Assembly: GCA_024404115.1 (NCBI GenBank)
Contig: JAKSQM010000004.1
Location: 124,001 to 188,000, forward strand
DNA from: Clostridia bacterium
GTDB taxonomy: Bacteria; Bacillota; Clostridia; Oscillospirales; Acutalibacteraceae
Length of the DNA: 64,000 bases
Direction of reading: 5' to 3'
In this document: one piece after another, positions 8,840 through 17,036 of the stretch
Numbering within the stretch: the stretch's first letter is position 1
How the letters are laid out: the number at the start of each line of letters is the position of its first letter
Notes under the pieces: model-generated
Told to the model about the DNA's origin: nothing
The model's input: only the letters and a program-made list of their open reading frames with translations
Database searches by the model: none
Position numbers and translations under genes: made by a program

Positions 8840-10627
8840 TTATTTCTTAGATATAGCTTTAAACTTACAGTTGCTTACGCATACGCCGCACTTAATGCAC
8901 TTTGAAGAGTCAATAGTGTGGGGATTTCTAACAGTACCGCTGATAGCACCAACGGGGCAGTTTCTTGCACAAAGTGTGCATCCCTTACATTTGTCTTCAT
9001 CAATAACAAAGTTAAGAAGAGCTTTACATACGCCAGCGGGGCACTTCTTATCAACAACGTGAGCAACATACTCATCACGGAAGAAGCGAAGTGTTGCAAG
9101 AACGGGGTTGGGAGCTGTCTGACCAAGGCCGCAAAGTGAGTTGTCTTTAATATAAGAAGCAAGGCTCTCAAGTTCGTCAAGGTCTTCAAGTGTTCCCTTA
9201 CCATTTGTAATTTTTTCGAGAATTTCCATCATTCTCTTTGTGCCGATACGGCAGGGAGTACATTTACCGCAAGACTCGTCAACTGTGAAGTCGAGGAAGA
9301 ACTTAGCGATGTCAACCATACAGTTGTCTTCGTCCATAACGATAAGTCCGCCTGAACCCATCATGCAGCCGATTGCTGTAAGGTTATCATAGTCAATCTC
9401 AGTATCCATAAGAGAAGCAGGGATACATCCGCCTGAAGGACCACCAGTCTGAGCAGCCTTGAACTTTTTGCCGTTGGGGATGCCGCCGCCGATGTCTTCA
9501 ATAATCTCACGGAGTGTTGTGCCCATGGGGATTTCAACAAGACCTGTGTTGTTGATCTTACCGCCGAGAGCAAATACCTTTGTGCCCTTTGAGCGCTCTG
9601 TGCCCATTGAGTTGAAGTATTCAGCACCCCTGAGGATAATCTGAGGAATGTTTGCAAATGTTTCAACGTTGTTTTCTGTTGTGGGTTTAGCAAAAAGACC
9701 CTTAACTGCAGGATAGGGAGGTCTGGGTCTGGGCTCACCACGGTTGCCTTCGATTGATGTCATAAGAGCTGTTTCTTCGCCGCATACGAATGCGCCAGCA
9801 CCAAGTCTGATATGAAGATCAAAATCAAAGCCTGAACCGAAAATGTCTTTACCAAGAAGACCGTATTCTCTTGCCTGCTTAATAGCAATCTCAAGTCTGT
9901 GAACAGCGATAGGATACTCAGCACGAACATAGATATAACCCTCTGTTGCGCCTGTTGCGTAACCGCAGATTGTCATAGCTTCAACGATGCAGTGGGGGTC
10001 GCCTTCAAGAACTGAACGATCCATGAATGCACCGGGGTCGCCTTCGTCAGCGTTACATACAACATACTTCTGATTTGCTGAGTTCTTAGCTGTGAAGCTC
10101 CATTTAAGTCCTGTGGGGAATCCGCCGCCGCCACGGCCACGAAGTCCTGAATCCTTAACTACATTGATAACATCCTCTGGAGTCATCTCTGTAAGAGCTT
10201 TTGCGAGAGCCTGATAACCGTCCATAGCGATATATTCCTCGATGTTTTCGGGGTCGATAACGCCGCAGTTTCTAAGTGCAACTCTCTTCTGCTTTTTATA
10301 GAAGTTTGTTTCGTTAATTGATTTAATGTCGGGAGTCTGTGTTGTCTCTTCATAAAGAAGATGCTTAACAATTCTACCCTTGAGAAGATGTTCTTCAACG
10401 ATTTCGGGGATATTCTCAACCTTAACTTCGCTGTAGAAGCTGCCTTCGGGATAAACTACCATAACAGGGCCGAGAGCGCAAAGACCGAAACAGCCTGTTT
10501 TGATAACTTTAACTTCGTCTTTAAGACCTTTTGCTTCGATTTCCTTTTCAAGAGCTTCGATAATAGCTGTGCTGTTTGATGATGTACAGCCAGTACCGCC
10601 GCAAACAAGAACATGGGAACGATACAT
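8840..10627 (-). CDS. hydB: Hydrogenase NADH-binding flavoprotein subunit (NuoF-like)
   Basis: 595 residues. It has an N-terminal thioredoxin-like [2Fe-2S] domain (VCGGTGC and TGCFGLC), then a NuoF core with the NADH/FMN signature GRGGGGFPTGLKW near 165-180 and the N3-type motif CGKCTPCR, and a C-terminal double [4Fe-4S] ferredoxin (CKGCTLCARNC and CIKCGVCVSNC). This architecture is that of the beta subunit of electron-bifurcating hydrogenases. It oxidises NADH and hosts the flavin where bifurcation is thought to occur. It starts at 10627 after AAGGAGG and sits between a small ferredoxin gene and hydA. Confidence 0.95.
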   Translation of the reverse strand: MYRSHVLVCGGTGCTSSNSTAIIEALEKEIEAKGLKDEVKVIKTGCFGLCALGPVMVVYPEGSFYSEVKVENIPEIVEEHLLKGRIVKHLLYEETTQTPDIKSINETNFYKKQKRVALRNCGVIDPENIEEYIAMDGYQALAKALTEMTPEDVINVVKDSGLRGRGGGGFPTGLKWSFTAKNSANQKYVVCNADEGDPGAFMDRSVLEGDPHCIVEAMTICGYATGATEGYIYVRAEYPIAVHRLEIAIKQAREYGLLGKDIFGSGFDFDLHIRLGAGAFVCGEETALMTSIEGNRGEPRPRPPYPAVKGLFAKPTTENNVETFANIPQIILRGAEYFNSMGTERSKGTKVFALGGKINNTGLVEIPMGTTLREIIEDIGGGIPNGKKFKAAQTGGPSGGCIPASLMDTEIDYDNLTAIGCMMGSGGLIVMDEDNCMVDIAKFFLDFTVDESCGKCTPCRIGTKRMMEILEKITNGKGTLEDLDELESLASYIKDNSLCGLGQTAPNPVLATLRFFRDEYVAHVVDKKCPAGVCKALLNFVIDEDKCKGCTLCARNCPVGAISGTVRNPHTIDSSKCIKCGVCVSNCKFKAISKK

Positions 10628-10645
10628 AATCTTGTTTCCTCCTTA

Positions 10646-11017
10646 TTATTTGTCGATTGATGCTACCGTATATTCAACAACAGGATTACCGTTAACAATA
10701 TGGTCAGCAACAACACGTGCAACCTTTTCGGGAGTCATCTTTATATAGGTAACTTTTTCTTTTCCTTCTTCAAAAACCTCAACGATAGGCTCATACTGGC
10801 ACATACCGATGCAACCAGTCTGGCTTACAGAAACGCCTTTGAGATTTCTTTTTGCGATTTCGTCTGCAAAACCGCTGAGAACAGGTCTTGCGCCTGCTGC
10901 GATACCGCAAGTTGCCATGCCAACAACAATGCGTGTGCCTGCGCCTTCCTCTTCTCTGACATTCATTGCTTTTTCTGCTTTAGCTTTAATAGCAAGTAAT
11001 TCTTCAAGAGTTTTCAT
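10646..11017 (-). CDS. Thioredoxin-like [2Fe-2S] ferredoxin of the hydrogenase operon
   Basis: 123 residues resembling the C-terminal half of NuoE. Cysteines C37 (MATCGIAAGA), C69 and C73 (TGCIGMC) are seen, and a fourth obvious ligand is not, so the cluster may use another residue or differ in this subfamily. Found in many clostridial hyd operons as an accessory electron carrier; its exact role is not established. Its ATG directly abuts the stop of the upstream ATPase gene, so the two are probably coupled. The reading frame continues smoothly into the hydB spacing. Confidence 0.85.
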   Translation of the reverse strand: MKTLEELLAIKAKAEKAMNVREEEGAGTRIVVGMATCGIAAGARPVLSGFADEIAKRNLKGVSVSQTGCIGMCQYEPIVEVFEEGKEKVTYIKMTPEKVARVVADHIVNGNPVVEYTVASIDK

Positions 11018-11569
11018 TTATACTGCACCTCCACGGATAATTTGTGTTTGTTCTTTTAAATAGTCCTTTATCCACATCACCACATCTGGTAAATCAAGCG
11101 GAACATCGCCTAAAATCTCTTTAAGCTGTAATGTAGATAAGGTGAACTGACTTTCATCTACTTTTAATGTGTAGGCAAAGTCAATGTGTGTGTTCATCGT
11201 AACAAGTGTAACGATAGTTGAGTCAATATCGCCCAGCGGAGTAAAATCCACATTATCTGTTTTAAAAAGTGCCTTAACACAGGTGCCCTTTCCAACAGCG
11301 GATTCTATTCCGAAGCTGCCTCCCGTCATTTCTGCCGCCATTTTAAAAAGCGGAATACCCATTCCGACTTTTCTTGTGGTTCTTGTTGTGAAAAACGGAT
11401 CCTGAACGCTCATAAGAGTTTCTTCATTCATTCCACAGCCGTCGTCCTTAATTTCAATCAGCATTGTGTTTTCACAGGTATCTTCGCTGATATTTATTTC
11501 AATCAGCTTTGCCCCTGCTGAGATTGAATTCTGGGCAACATCAAGAATATTGAGGGAAAGCTCACGCAT
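11018..11569 (-). CDS. Histidine-kinase-type ATPase domain protein in the hydrogenase operon
   Basis: 183 residues with a GHKL ATP-binding fold: N-box LNILDVAQNSISAGA, G1 box IKDDGCGMNEE, and G2 VGMGIPLFKMAAE. There is no histidine-phosphotransfer domain, sensor or membrane segment, so it is not a complete two-component kinase. The last 70 residues are a short unrecognised tail. Genes of this kind sit between hydC and hydB in other Clostridia. A regulatory or assembly role is inferred from position only. Together with the RsbW-like gene at 14692 it gives two ATPase switches within 4 kb. Confidence 0.85.
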   Translation of the reverse strand: MRELSLNILDVAQNSISAGAKLIEINISEDTCENTMLIEIKDDGCGMNEETLMSVQDPFFTTRTTRKVGMGIPLFKMAAEMTGGSFGIESAVGKGTCVKALFKTDNVDFTPLGDIDSTIVTLVTMNTHIDFAYTLKVDESQFTLSTLQLKEILGDVPLDLPDVVMWIKDYLKEQTQIIRGGAV

Positions 11570-11572
11570 AAA

Positions 11573-12070
11573 TTATGCCTGATATTTAGCAAGAACACCG
11601 CTGATCTGGTCAGCTGTAAGCTTGCCGTAAACTTCATCGTTAATTGACAGAACAGGTGCAAGACCGCAAGCGCCAATGCAGCGGCAAGCCTCAAGTGAGA
11701 ATTTACCGTCTTCTGTGCATTCGCCTGATTCGATACCGAGAATCTCAGTTACCTTATCAATAAGGCTCTGTGCGCCCTTAACATAGCAAGCTGTGCCAAG
11801 GCAAACAGAGATGTTGTATTCACCCTTGGGTGAAAGTGCGAACTGAGCGTAGAAAGTTGATACACCATATACCTTTTCAAGCGGAATATCCATACCGTCT
11901 GCAATCATCTTCTGAACCTCGATTGGAAGATAACCGTAGATTGCCTGAGCCTGCTGCATAACATGCATAAGGAGGCTCTTGTCATCTTTGCATTCTTCGA
12001 TAACTGCTTTAAGCTGAGCTTCCTGCTCGGGAGTGCCCTTGAAAGGTATTTTGCTGATTTTCTTGAGCAT
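11573..12070 (-). CDS. hydC: Hydrogenase gamma subunit (NuoE-like)
   Basis: 165 residues. Helical N-terminus then a thioredoxin-like [2Fe-2S] domain with C90, C95 (CLGTAC) and C131, C135 (CIGAC), the standard NuoE ligand set. It passes electrons between HydB and the rest of the complex. It is the first gene of the hydC-ATPase-ferredoxin-hydB-hydA operon, with a good promoter upstream and AAAGGAGG before the ATG. Confidence 0.95.
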   Translation of the reverse strand: MLKKISKIPFKGTPEQEAQLKAVIEECKDDKSLLMHVMQQAQAIYGYLPIEVQKMIADGMDIPLEKVYGVSTFYAQFALSPKGEYNISVCLGTACYVKGAQSLIDKVTEILGIESGECTEDGKFSLEACRCIGACGLAPVLSINDEVYGKLTADQISGVLAKYQA

Positions 12071-12126
12071 TAAGTTTTTTCCTCCTTTAACTAATTGTTA
12101 AAAACCAAACAATTTGATACCATAGA

Positions 12127-12155
12127 ATATTATCATAAAAGGCTGAAAAAATCAA
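12127..12155 (-). promoter_or_regulatory. Promoter of the hydABC operon
   Basis: Minus strand TTGATT (12150-12155), 17-base spacer, TAATAT (12127-12132), 57 bases before the hydC start. Beyond it, 12156-12268 is A/T-rich; only a weak AAGCA/TGCTT hairpin follows the PHP gene, so readthrough from the upstream operon is possible. Confidence 0.7.
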
Positions 12156-12268
12156 TAAATTATTGCATTTTCAGCGTGCTTTTTCGATTTTTTCTGCTAA
12201 TATGATAAAATTTTTTGACAAGATATTGAATTGAAATGGAATATTTTTATAATTAAGCATTTATCTGC

Positions 12269-12979
12269 TTATTTTTTAAGATAATTGATAACTGCGCTGA
12301 TTGTCTTTTCGTCAATTTCAACATGCTTTGGGTTCATATTGATATTTTCAAGATAATGAGCGTCGCTGTTATAAAGAATCCTCATATTTTTTAAATCGGG
12401 ATATTTTTCTTCGTATTCTGAAAGGTTTGCGTCTGGTGTCAGCTCCGCACAGTGAAAGCCCATTTCAGCAGTGATTTCACCAAGGTTTGATATAACGCTG
12501 TATGATGCTCTGTTAATATGTGCAGGGAAAGCAACTCCGCCGTATTCTTCCATAAGCTTTGGCACCTGATAAATACCGATTGACGATGCAGTTGTAAGAA
12601 GAAGCTCCTCCTTGCCGATGATGCCGTCTTTTTCATCCATTATCAGCTGTTCGCCAAAAATCTTTTCTCTGTTTTTAACTGGTGGCATAGTTGACCTGAC
12701 ATATTTTGAAAAGTGAAGTGCGTTATCGAGGCTTTCAAAAAGGCACACCACATGAATTTCTTCGCTGGTGCAAAGCTCCATGCCTGGGATAACAAGCAAC
12801 CCTGCTTCTTCGCCTGCTTTCATGGCGGCAGGGCAGTTAAGGCAGGTGTTGTGGTCTGTAAGCGCAACAATATCAAGCCCCATAATTTTTGACATATTCA
12901 CAAAATTATAGGGTGTCATGTCGTTATCTCCGCAAGGTGAAAGACAGGAATGATTGTGAAAATCGTATCTGAAAAACAT
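12269..12979 (-). CDS. PHP-domain metal-dependent phosphoesterase
   Basis: 236 residues. Opens with the PHP metal motif FHNHSCLSPCGDND, then ALTDHNTC and PGMELCTSEEIHVVC, and ends with YNSDAHYLENI, giving the expected set of His and Asp ligands. Related proteins hydrolyse nucleotide or sugar phosphates or act as histidinol phosphatases; the substrate here is unknown. It is the last gene of the sensory operon starting at 15461 and lies between that operon and hydABC. This neighbourhood recurs in Clostridia, so a link to hydrogenase control is plausible but unproven. Confidence 0.88.
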   Translation of the reverse strand: MFFRYDFHNHSCLSPCGDNDMTPYNFVNMSKIMGLDIVALTDHNTCLNCPAAMKAGEEAGLLVIPGMELCTSEEIHVVCLFESLDNALHFSKYVRSTMPPVKNREKIFGEQLIMDEKDGIIGKEELLLTTASSIGIYQVPKLMEEYGGVAFPAHINRASYSVISNLGEITAEMGFHCAELTPDANLSEYEEKYPDLKNMRILYNSDAHYLENINMNPKHVEIDEKTISAVINYLKK

Positions 12980-12981
12980 AA

Positions 12982-13320
12982 TTATGAATTTATTTCTCCG
13001 TTAATTAAAACGGCTGTTTCGTATGTGTTTTTTTCTGTCTGCAAAACTGTGATTCCGTTCTGCTCCGCTCTCATTTTTGCCACATCATCAAATGCGGCAT
13101 TTTCTGTGAGGATTATGCAGGCTGTGTCTGCCAGAGCCGCAACACCAACTGCGTTTACATTGCCCATAACTGTCAGCCATGCATCACCGCTCTGCGCTCT
13201 TGACATAACCCAGCTTAAAAGGTCGCCGCAATAACAGCCTGTAACTTCTCTTTCAAAGCTGTCGCCCTCGCAGAGAATTTTCATATTGCCTGCAAGGCAG
13301 ATGTCTTTTACAGTTTTCAT
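12982..13320 (-). CDS. DRTGG-domain protein (second of two)
   Basis: 112 residues, a stand-alone small domain of the DRTGG type, related to regulatory domains in phosphotransacetylase and CBS proteins. Visible features are the opening VKDICLAGNMKILCEGD, a central CYCGDLLSWVM and ADTACIILTENAAFDD. The similar protein at 15111 suggests duplication. The start ATG overlaps the stop of the hydrogenase-like gene (ATGA), so it is translationally coupled. Probably a ligand-binding or protein-protein switch module; the ligand is unknown. Confidence 0.75.
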   Translation of the reverse strand: MKTVKDICLAGNMKILCEGDSFEREVTGCYCGDLLSWVMSRAQSGDAWLTVMGNVNAVGVAALADTACIILTENAAFDDVAKMRAEQNGITVLQTEKNTYETAVLINGEINS

Positions 13321-14663
13321 TTGGTTTCCTCCTTGGATGCCTGAAATGATGCAGGAAGATTATCCATAAACATCTCTGCCTGCGGTTCGTGTGATTCTTT
13401 ATATTTATCTCTTGTAAGGAAAATGCACTCTCTCTTTTCTGCAAAGAGCCTTACAATATCCTCTGCAAGTGCTTTACATGAGGGTGCGCCGCAGGTTCCG
13501 CAGTCAAGCTTAGGCAGCTCTTTTTCAAGCTCGTTGATTTCATTCATAATACGCATTGCATCTTTGAAATTATCTGCAAGGCGCATAATGTTTGCAGGCT
13601 CAGGAATTTTTTGCCATCTAAGAATGTCCCCGTCCTTTTCTTCGTCATCTTTTGTGTATTTCTCTGCGGTTATTGGCATGTAATGGGTCAGATGATGCAA
13701 ACGGCGTTTTGCTACAAATGGGTTTTCAACTGTAAGCACACCGCCAACACATCCGCAGGTGCAGGAATTAAGCTCAATAAATTTTACATTGTTAAGCTTG
13801 CCGTCCTCAATTTCATCAAGAATTGCTTTGACATTTTCAATGCCGTCTGCGGCAATATAATTTTCTTCAAAAAGTGCCGCACTTTCGCCGCCACTTGTTG
13901 CCCAGCCGACACCGCTTTTGCCAGAACGTTTTAATTCTGGAATTTCTTCTCCGCTTTTTGCAAGTCGGTTCATTTGCTGCAAAAGAACAGGATAAATATC
14001 GCTGATTGCAATTGCACCGTCAATAATCGGTCCGTCAAGGGTGATTGGATTTTTTGCCGCTGTGATTTTTGCAGGGCAGGGGGTGATGAAGAAAATGCCG
14101 ATTTCATTTGGTGAAAGACCAGTTTTTTCTGCCGCATCTCTTCTTGCCGCCAGTGCCGCAATTTCCATTGGTGCGTTGATGTCAACCAACTGCTCAAGAA
14201 GTGAAGGATAGCACACTCTTATAAGTCTGCACACAGCAGGGCAGGCGGATGAAATAAGCGGCTTGCCTGTGTTGTTTTTAGCAATCATTTCACGGGTCAG
14301 CTTTGATACAATTTCTGCCGCATGAGAAACCTCATACACCTCGTCAAAGCCCATATCTATAAGACCTGCCAGCACATAATCTATGTTCCCAAGGTTATTG
14401 AACTGACCGTAAAGTGATGGCGCAGGAAGCGCAATGTTATATTTATAGTTAATTATATTTTGAAGTCTGTCCCTTTCGGCATACTTTGCGTGGTGAGGGC
14501 AGACAGATATACATTTTCCGCAGTCGATACATTTTTCTTTTATTATTTTTGCTTTTCCGTTTCTAACTCTTATTGCCTCTGTTGGACAACGCTTAATGCA
14601 GTTCATGCATCCAACGCATTTTTCTCTGTCCATTCTTACGGAATGAAAAATGTTTTTATCCAT
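13317..14663 (-). CDS. HydS-type (putative sensory) [FeFe]-hydrogenase-like protein without PAS domain
   Basis: 448 residues. Two [4Fe-4S] ferredoxin motifs (C16-C26, C45-C55), a hydrogenase large-subunit core, and a C-terminal Fe-S domain with C388, C391, C396 and C413 (CGTCGAPSC), as in RnfB or CODH-associated proteins. H-cluster ligands are kept: C141 in L1 (SSACPA), C196 in L2 (TPCPAK), C301 and C305 in L3 (SCTCGC). The proton-relay Cys of L1 is Ala140, and the methionines of L2 and L3 are Thr and Asn. Such changes mark putative H2-sensing enzymes like HydS of Ruminococcus albus, which however end in a PAS domain that is missing here. Confidence 0.85.
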   Translation of the reverse strand: MDKNIFHSVRMDREKCVGCMNCIKRCPTEAIRVRNGKAKIIKEKCIDCGKCISVCPHHAKYAERDRLQNIINYKYNIALPAPSLYGQFNNLGNIDYVLAGLIDMGFDEVYEVSHAAEIVSKLTREMIAKNNTGKPLISSACPAVCRLIRVCYPSLLEQLVDINAPMEIAALAARRDAAEKTGLSPNEIGIFFITPCPAKITAAKNPITLDGPIIDGAIAISDIYPVLLQQMNRLAKSGEEIPELKRSGKSGVGWATSGGESAALFEENYIAADGIENVKAILDEIEDGKLNNVKFIELNSCTCGCVGGVLTVENPFVAKRRLHHLTHYMPITAEKYTKDDEEKDGDILRWQKIPEPANIMRLADNFKDAMRIMNEINELEKELPKLDCGTCGAPSCKALAEDIVRLFAEKRECIFLTRDKYKESHEPQAEMFMDNLPASFQASKEETK

Positions 14664-14691
14664 GCTAAGCTCCTTTCGGCAACTTTATATG

Positions 14692-15111
14692 TTATATGTT
14701 GAATTTCAATGTGATTGTGGTGCCTACACCAACTTCTGTTTCAATGTTCATTTCGTCAGAATATTTTTTGATATTGGGCAGACCCATACCTGCACCAAAG
14801 CCGAGGGCACGTACATTTTCAGGTGCTGTTGAGTAACCCTCCTGCATTGCCAGCTGGACATCCTTGATTCCGGGACCCACGTCTTTAAGCACAACGGTGA
14901 TTGTATCAGGTGAAATTTCAGCGTCGATACATCCGCCTTCTGCGTGAATTACCATGTTTATTTCGCCCTCATAAACCGCAATTGCAACATTGCGCACCAG
15001 CGCAGAGTCAAGTCCAAGTCCTTTGAGGGTTTTCTTGATTTTTCCCGATGCTTCGCCAGCACACGAAAAATCATCCTTTATAACATCGTAATGAAGTTTG
15101 ATATTTTCCAT
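14692..15111 (-). CDS. RsbW/SpoIIAB-like serine kinase-type ATPase
   Basis: 139 residues with an anti-sigma-factor kinase (HATPase_c_2) layout: VAIAVYEGEINMVIHAEGG, VVLKDVGPGIKDV and GFGAGMGLPNIKKYSDEM. These proteins bind a sigma factor or anti-sigma antagonist and phosphorylate partners on Ser. No sigma factor or STAS antagonist gene is nearby, so its partner is probably a neighbour (DRTGG or HydS-like) or lies elsewhere. It overlaps the upstream DRTGG gene by one base (TAATG). Confidence 0.88.
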   Translation of the reverse strand: MENIKLHYDVIKDDFSCAGEASGKIKKTLKGLGLDSALVRNVAIAVYEGEINMVIHAEGGCIDAEISPDTITVVLKDVGPGIKDVQLAMQEGYSTAPENVRALGFGAGMGLPNIKKYSDEMNIETEVGVGTTITLKFNI

Positions 15112-15461
15112 TATTTGCCGCTTGCTCCTCTCAGTCCGTTTTCATAAAGCTTGCCGCAGGCGGTGAACATTTCAAGCTTTGTGCAAACAAGCACAATATC
15201 TCTTTCTTCTGCAAGGTCAATCATGCTCATATCGGGGCGTTTTCCCCTGACAAAAACAATACATTTCATATCCATCATCTCTGCGGTGCGCACAACCTGA
15301 GGATTAACAAGACCTGTGAGCATAACAGCCTGCTCCTTAACAAAGGCAAGCACGTCGCTCATCATATCACTGCCGCAGGCGCTGAATACTTCGTTTTCAA
15401 CAAAATCTTTACCGTAAACAATTTCTCCGTCAATAACTGAAACAAGTTCTCTGATTTTCAT
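15111..15461 (-). CDS. DRTGG-domain protein (first of two)
   Basis: 116 residues from the ATG at 15461 (MKIRELVSVIDGEIVYG), preceded by GGGGTGGC; an upstream in-frame start would lie at the transcription start and is rejected. It shows the same plan as the protein at 12982: an N-terminal strand-turn, FSACGSDMMSDVLAFV in place of CYCGDLLSWVM, and MDMKCIVFVRGKRPD. First gene of the sensory operon DRTGG, RsbW-like, HydS-like, DRTGG, PHP. It likely forms a regulatory pair with the second copy. Confidence 0.75.
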   Translation of the reverse strand: MKIRELVSVIDGEIVYGKDFVENEVFSACGSDMMSDVLAFVKEQAVMLTGLVNPQVVRTAEMMDMKCIVFVRGKRPDMSMIDLAEERDIVLVCTKLEMFTACGKLYENGLRGASGK

Positions 15462-15512
15462 TTTTGCCACCCCGAAAACATTTTTTATTTTGCCGTTTTT
15501 ACAGCTAAGCAC

Positions 15513-15541
15513 ATTATAGCATACAAATATATATAAATCAA
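15513..15541 (-). promoter_or_regulatory. Promoter of the DRTGG/HydS-like operon
   Basis: Minus strand TTGATT (15536-15541), 17-base spacer, TATAAT (15513-15518), giving a leader of about 45 bases to the ATG at 15461. Confidence 0.72.
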
Positions 15542-15619
15542 TAACCGCTTGATTGACAGTTAATGCTATGCAGAAACAGAGATTTACAATTCATTTTTTA
15601 TCTTTTTTTGATAAAAGGG

Positions 15620-15648
15620 TTGAAAATATTTTGATTATGGTTTAAAAT
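15620..15648 (+). promoter_or_regulatory. Promoter of efp
   Basis: TTGAAA (15620-15625), 17-base spacer, TAAAAT (15643-15648); CGGAGG at 15691 precedes the ATG. Confidence 0.72.
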
Positions 15649-15705
15649 ATATGCGAGATAGAACGGTTTTGACCGTATTGAATTAAAAATCGGAGGAATA
15701 ATACT

Positions 15706-16263
15706 ATGGTATCAGCAGGCGATTTCAGAAACGGCGTAACTTTTGAAGAAGACGGCAATGTGCTTCAGGTTGTAGAATTCCAGCATGTTAAGCCCGGCAA
15801 AGGCGCTGCTTTTGTTAGAACTAAGACTAAGAACGTTCTTACCGGTGCAGTAGTTGAAAAGAGCTACAACCCCACCGCTAAGTTCCCCACAGCTTTCATT
15901 GAGAGAAAGGATATGGAATATTCATACAGCGACGGCGATCTTTACTATTTCATGGATCCCGAAAGCTATGAGCTTATCCCTGTTAACGCATCAGACCTTC
16001 CTGACACATTCAAGTTTGTTAAGGACGGCATGGTTTGCAAAATTCTTTCATACAAAGGCAAGATTTTCGGCGTTGAGCCCCCAACATTCGTTGTACTTCA
16101 GGTTACTAAGACTGACCCCGGCTTCAAGGGCGACACAGCAACTAACGCAACAAAGCCTGCAACTGTTGAAACAGGTGCAGAGATTAAAGTTCCCCTTTTC
16201 ATTGATGAGGGCGAAATGATTCAGATCGACACAAGAACAGGCGAGTATCTCAGCAGAGCATAA
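15706..16263 (+). CDS. efp: Translation elongation factor P
   Basis: 185 residues, the standard length. EF-P binds between the P and E sites and relieves stalling at polyproline. It shows the KOW-like N-terminal domain ([21 protein letters not shown]), the modification loop [10 protein letters not shown] with Lys at its tip, and the C-terminal OB folds ending RTGEYLSRA. No lysine-modifying enzymes are adjacent. It is followed after 26 bases by the CD1247-like gene. Confidence 0.97.
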   Translation: MVSAGDFRNGVTFEEDGNVLQVVEFQHVKPGKGAAFVRTKTKNVLTGAVVEKSYNPTAKFPTAFIERKDMEYSYSDGDLYYFMDPESYELIPVNASDLPDTFKFVKDGMVCKILSYKGKIFGVEPPTFVVLQVTKTDPGFKGDTATNATKPATVETGAEIKVPLFIDEGEMIQIDTRTGEYLSRA

Positions 16264-16289
16264 TTGCCAACGAAAGGAAGGTAATAACT

Positions 16290-16724
16290 ATGATGACAGT
16301 TACTGAAAAAGCAGCATATCTTAAAGGTCTTGCAGAGGGTCTTAATCTTGATGAGAGCAAGCCCGAAACAAAGCTTATCAAGGCTATGCTTGATGTTATT
16401 GACGAAATGGCTCTTTCAATTGCCGACCTTGAGGACGATGTAGATATGATCGTTGACCAGCTTGACGCTGTTGACGAGGATCTTTCAGAGGTTGAGGATT
16501 TCGTTTTTGGCGAGGATGACTTTGAAGATGAGTATTCATCATGCGAAGGCTGCCCTGGCTGCGGCGAAGGCGATTACTTTGAGGTTGAGTGCCCCGCTTG
16601 CGGCGAGGTTATCTGCCTTGACGAAAGTATGCTTGACGAAGAATCAATCGAGTGCCCCGCTTGCGGCGAAACACTTGAGTTTGATTTTGACGCTGACGAA
16701 GACCTTGAAGAGGACGAGGACTAA
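16290..16724 (+). CDS. CD1247-like acidic protein with zinc-ribbon C-terminus
   Basis: 144 residues and very acidic. The N-terminal helical part (TEKAAYLKGLAEGLNLDESKPETKLIKA) matches the domain first noted in Clostridioides CD1247. The C-terminal half has three CxxC knuckles (CEGCPGC, CPACGEVIC, CPACGE), which suggests a zinc ribbon. The position directly behind efp is common in Clostridia, but the function is unknown. Confidence 0.85.
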   Translation: MMTVTEKAAYLKGLAEGLNLDESKPETKLIKAMLDVIDEMALSIADLEDDVDMIVDQLDAVDEDLSEVEDFVFGEDDFEDEYSSCEGCPGCGEGDYFEVECPACGEVICLDESMLDEESIECPACGETLEFDFDADEDLEEDED

Positions 16725-16748
16725 TTTGTCATTTTGACCATATCTGTT

Positions 16749-16786
16749 GCGGTGCTTGTGGTTGCAGGCACCGCATTTCTACTTTT
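16749..16786 (+). terminator. Terminator of the efp operon
   Basis: GCGGTGCTTG (16749-16758) pairs with CAGGCACCGC (16765-16774), followed by a pyrimidine-rich run. The rest of the 300-base gap to 17036 holds A/T-rich sequence and the next promoter at 16930. Confidence 0.7.
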
Positions 16787-16929
16787 AAACGCTTTATTAG
16801 TTAAAATCACCAAAGCAATATTTTTGCATTTTTAGAAAGAGTTTTTGTTATTTTTCCTTAAATCAGCCCATTTTGGCTGTTAAAATTCAAAGATTTGTTA
16901 AAAGATTGTAAATTTTTTTGCAAAATGAC

Positions 16930-16958
16930 TTGAAAATAATACAATAATTGTGTAATAT
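16930..16958 (+). promoter_or_regulatory. Promoter of the PucR-like regulator and probably ftsEX
   Basis: TTGAAA (16930-16935), 17-base spacer, TAATAT (16953-16958). The leader is about 70 bases and contains an AAGGAG site before the ATG at 17037. Confidence 0.65.
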
Positions 16959-17036
16959 GTATATTGTCGGGTTGTCATATTGTCCAAAAGGGCAATAGGA
17001 CGATAGTTTTATGTATTGTTAAGGAGCGGATTGTAT

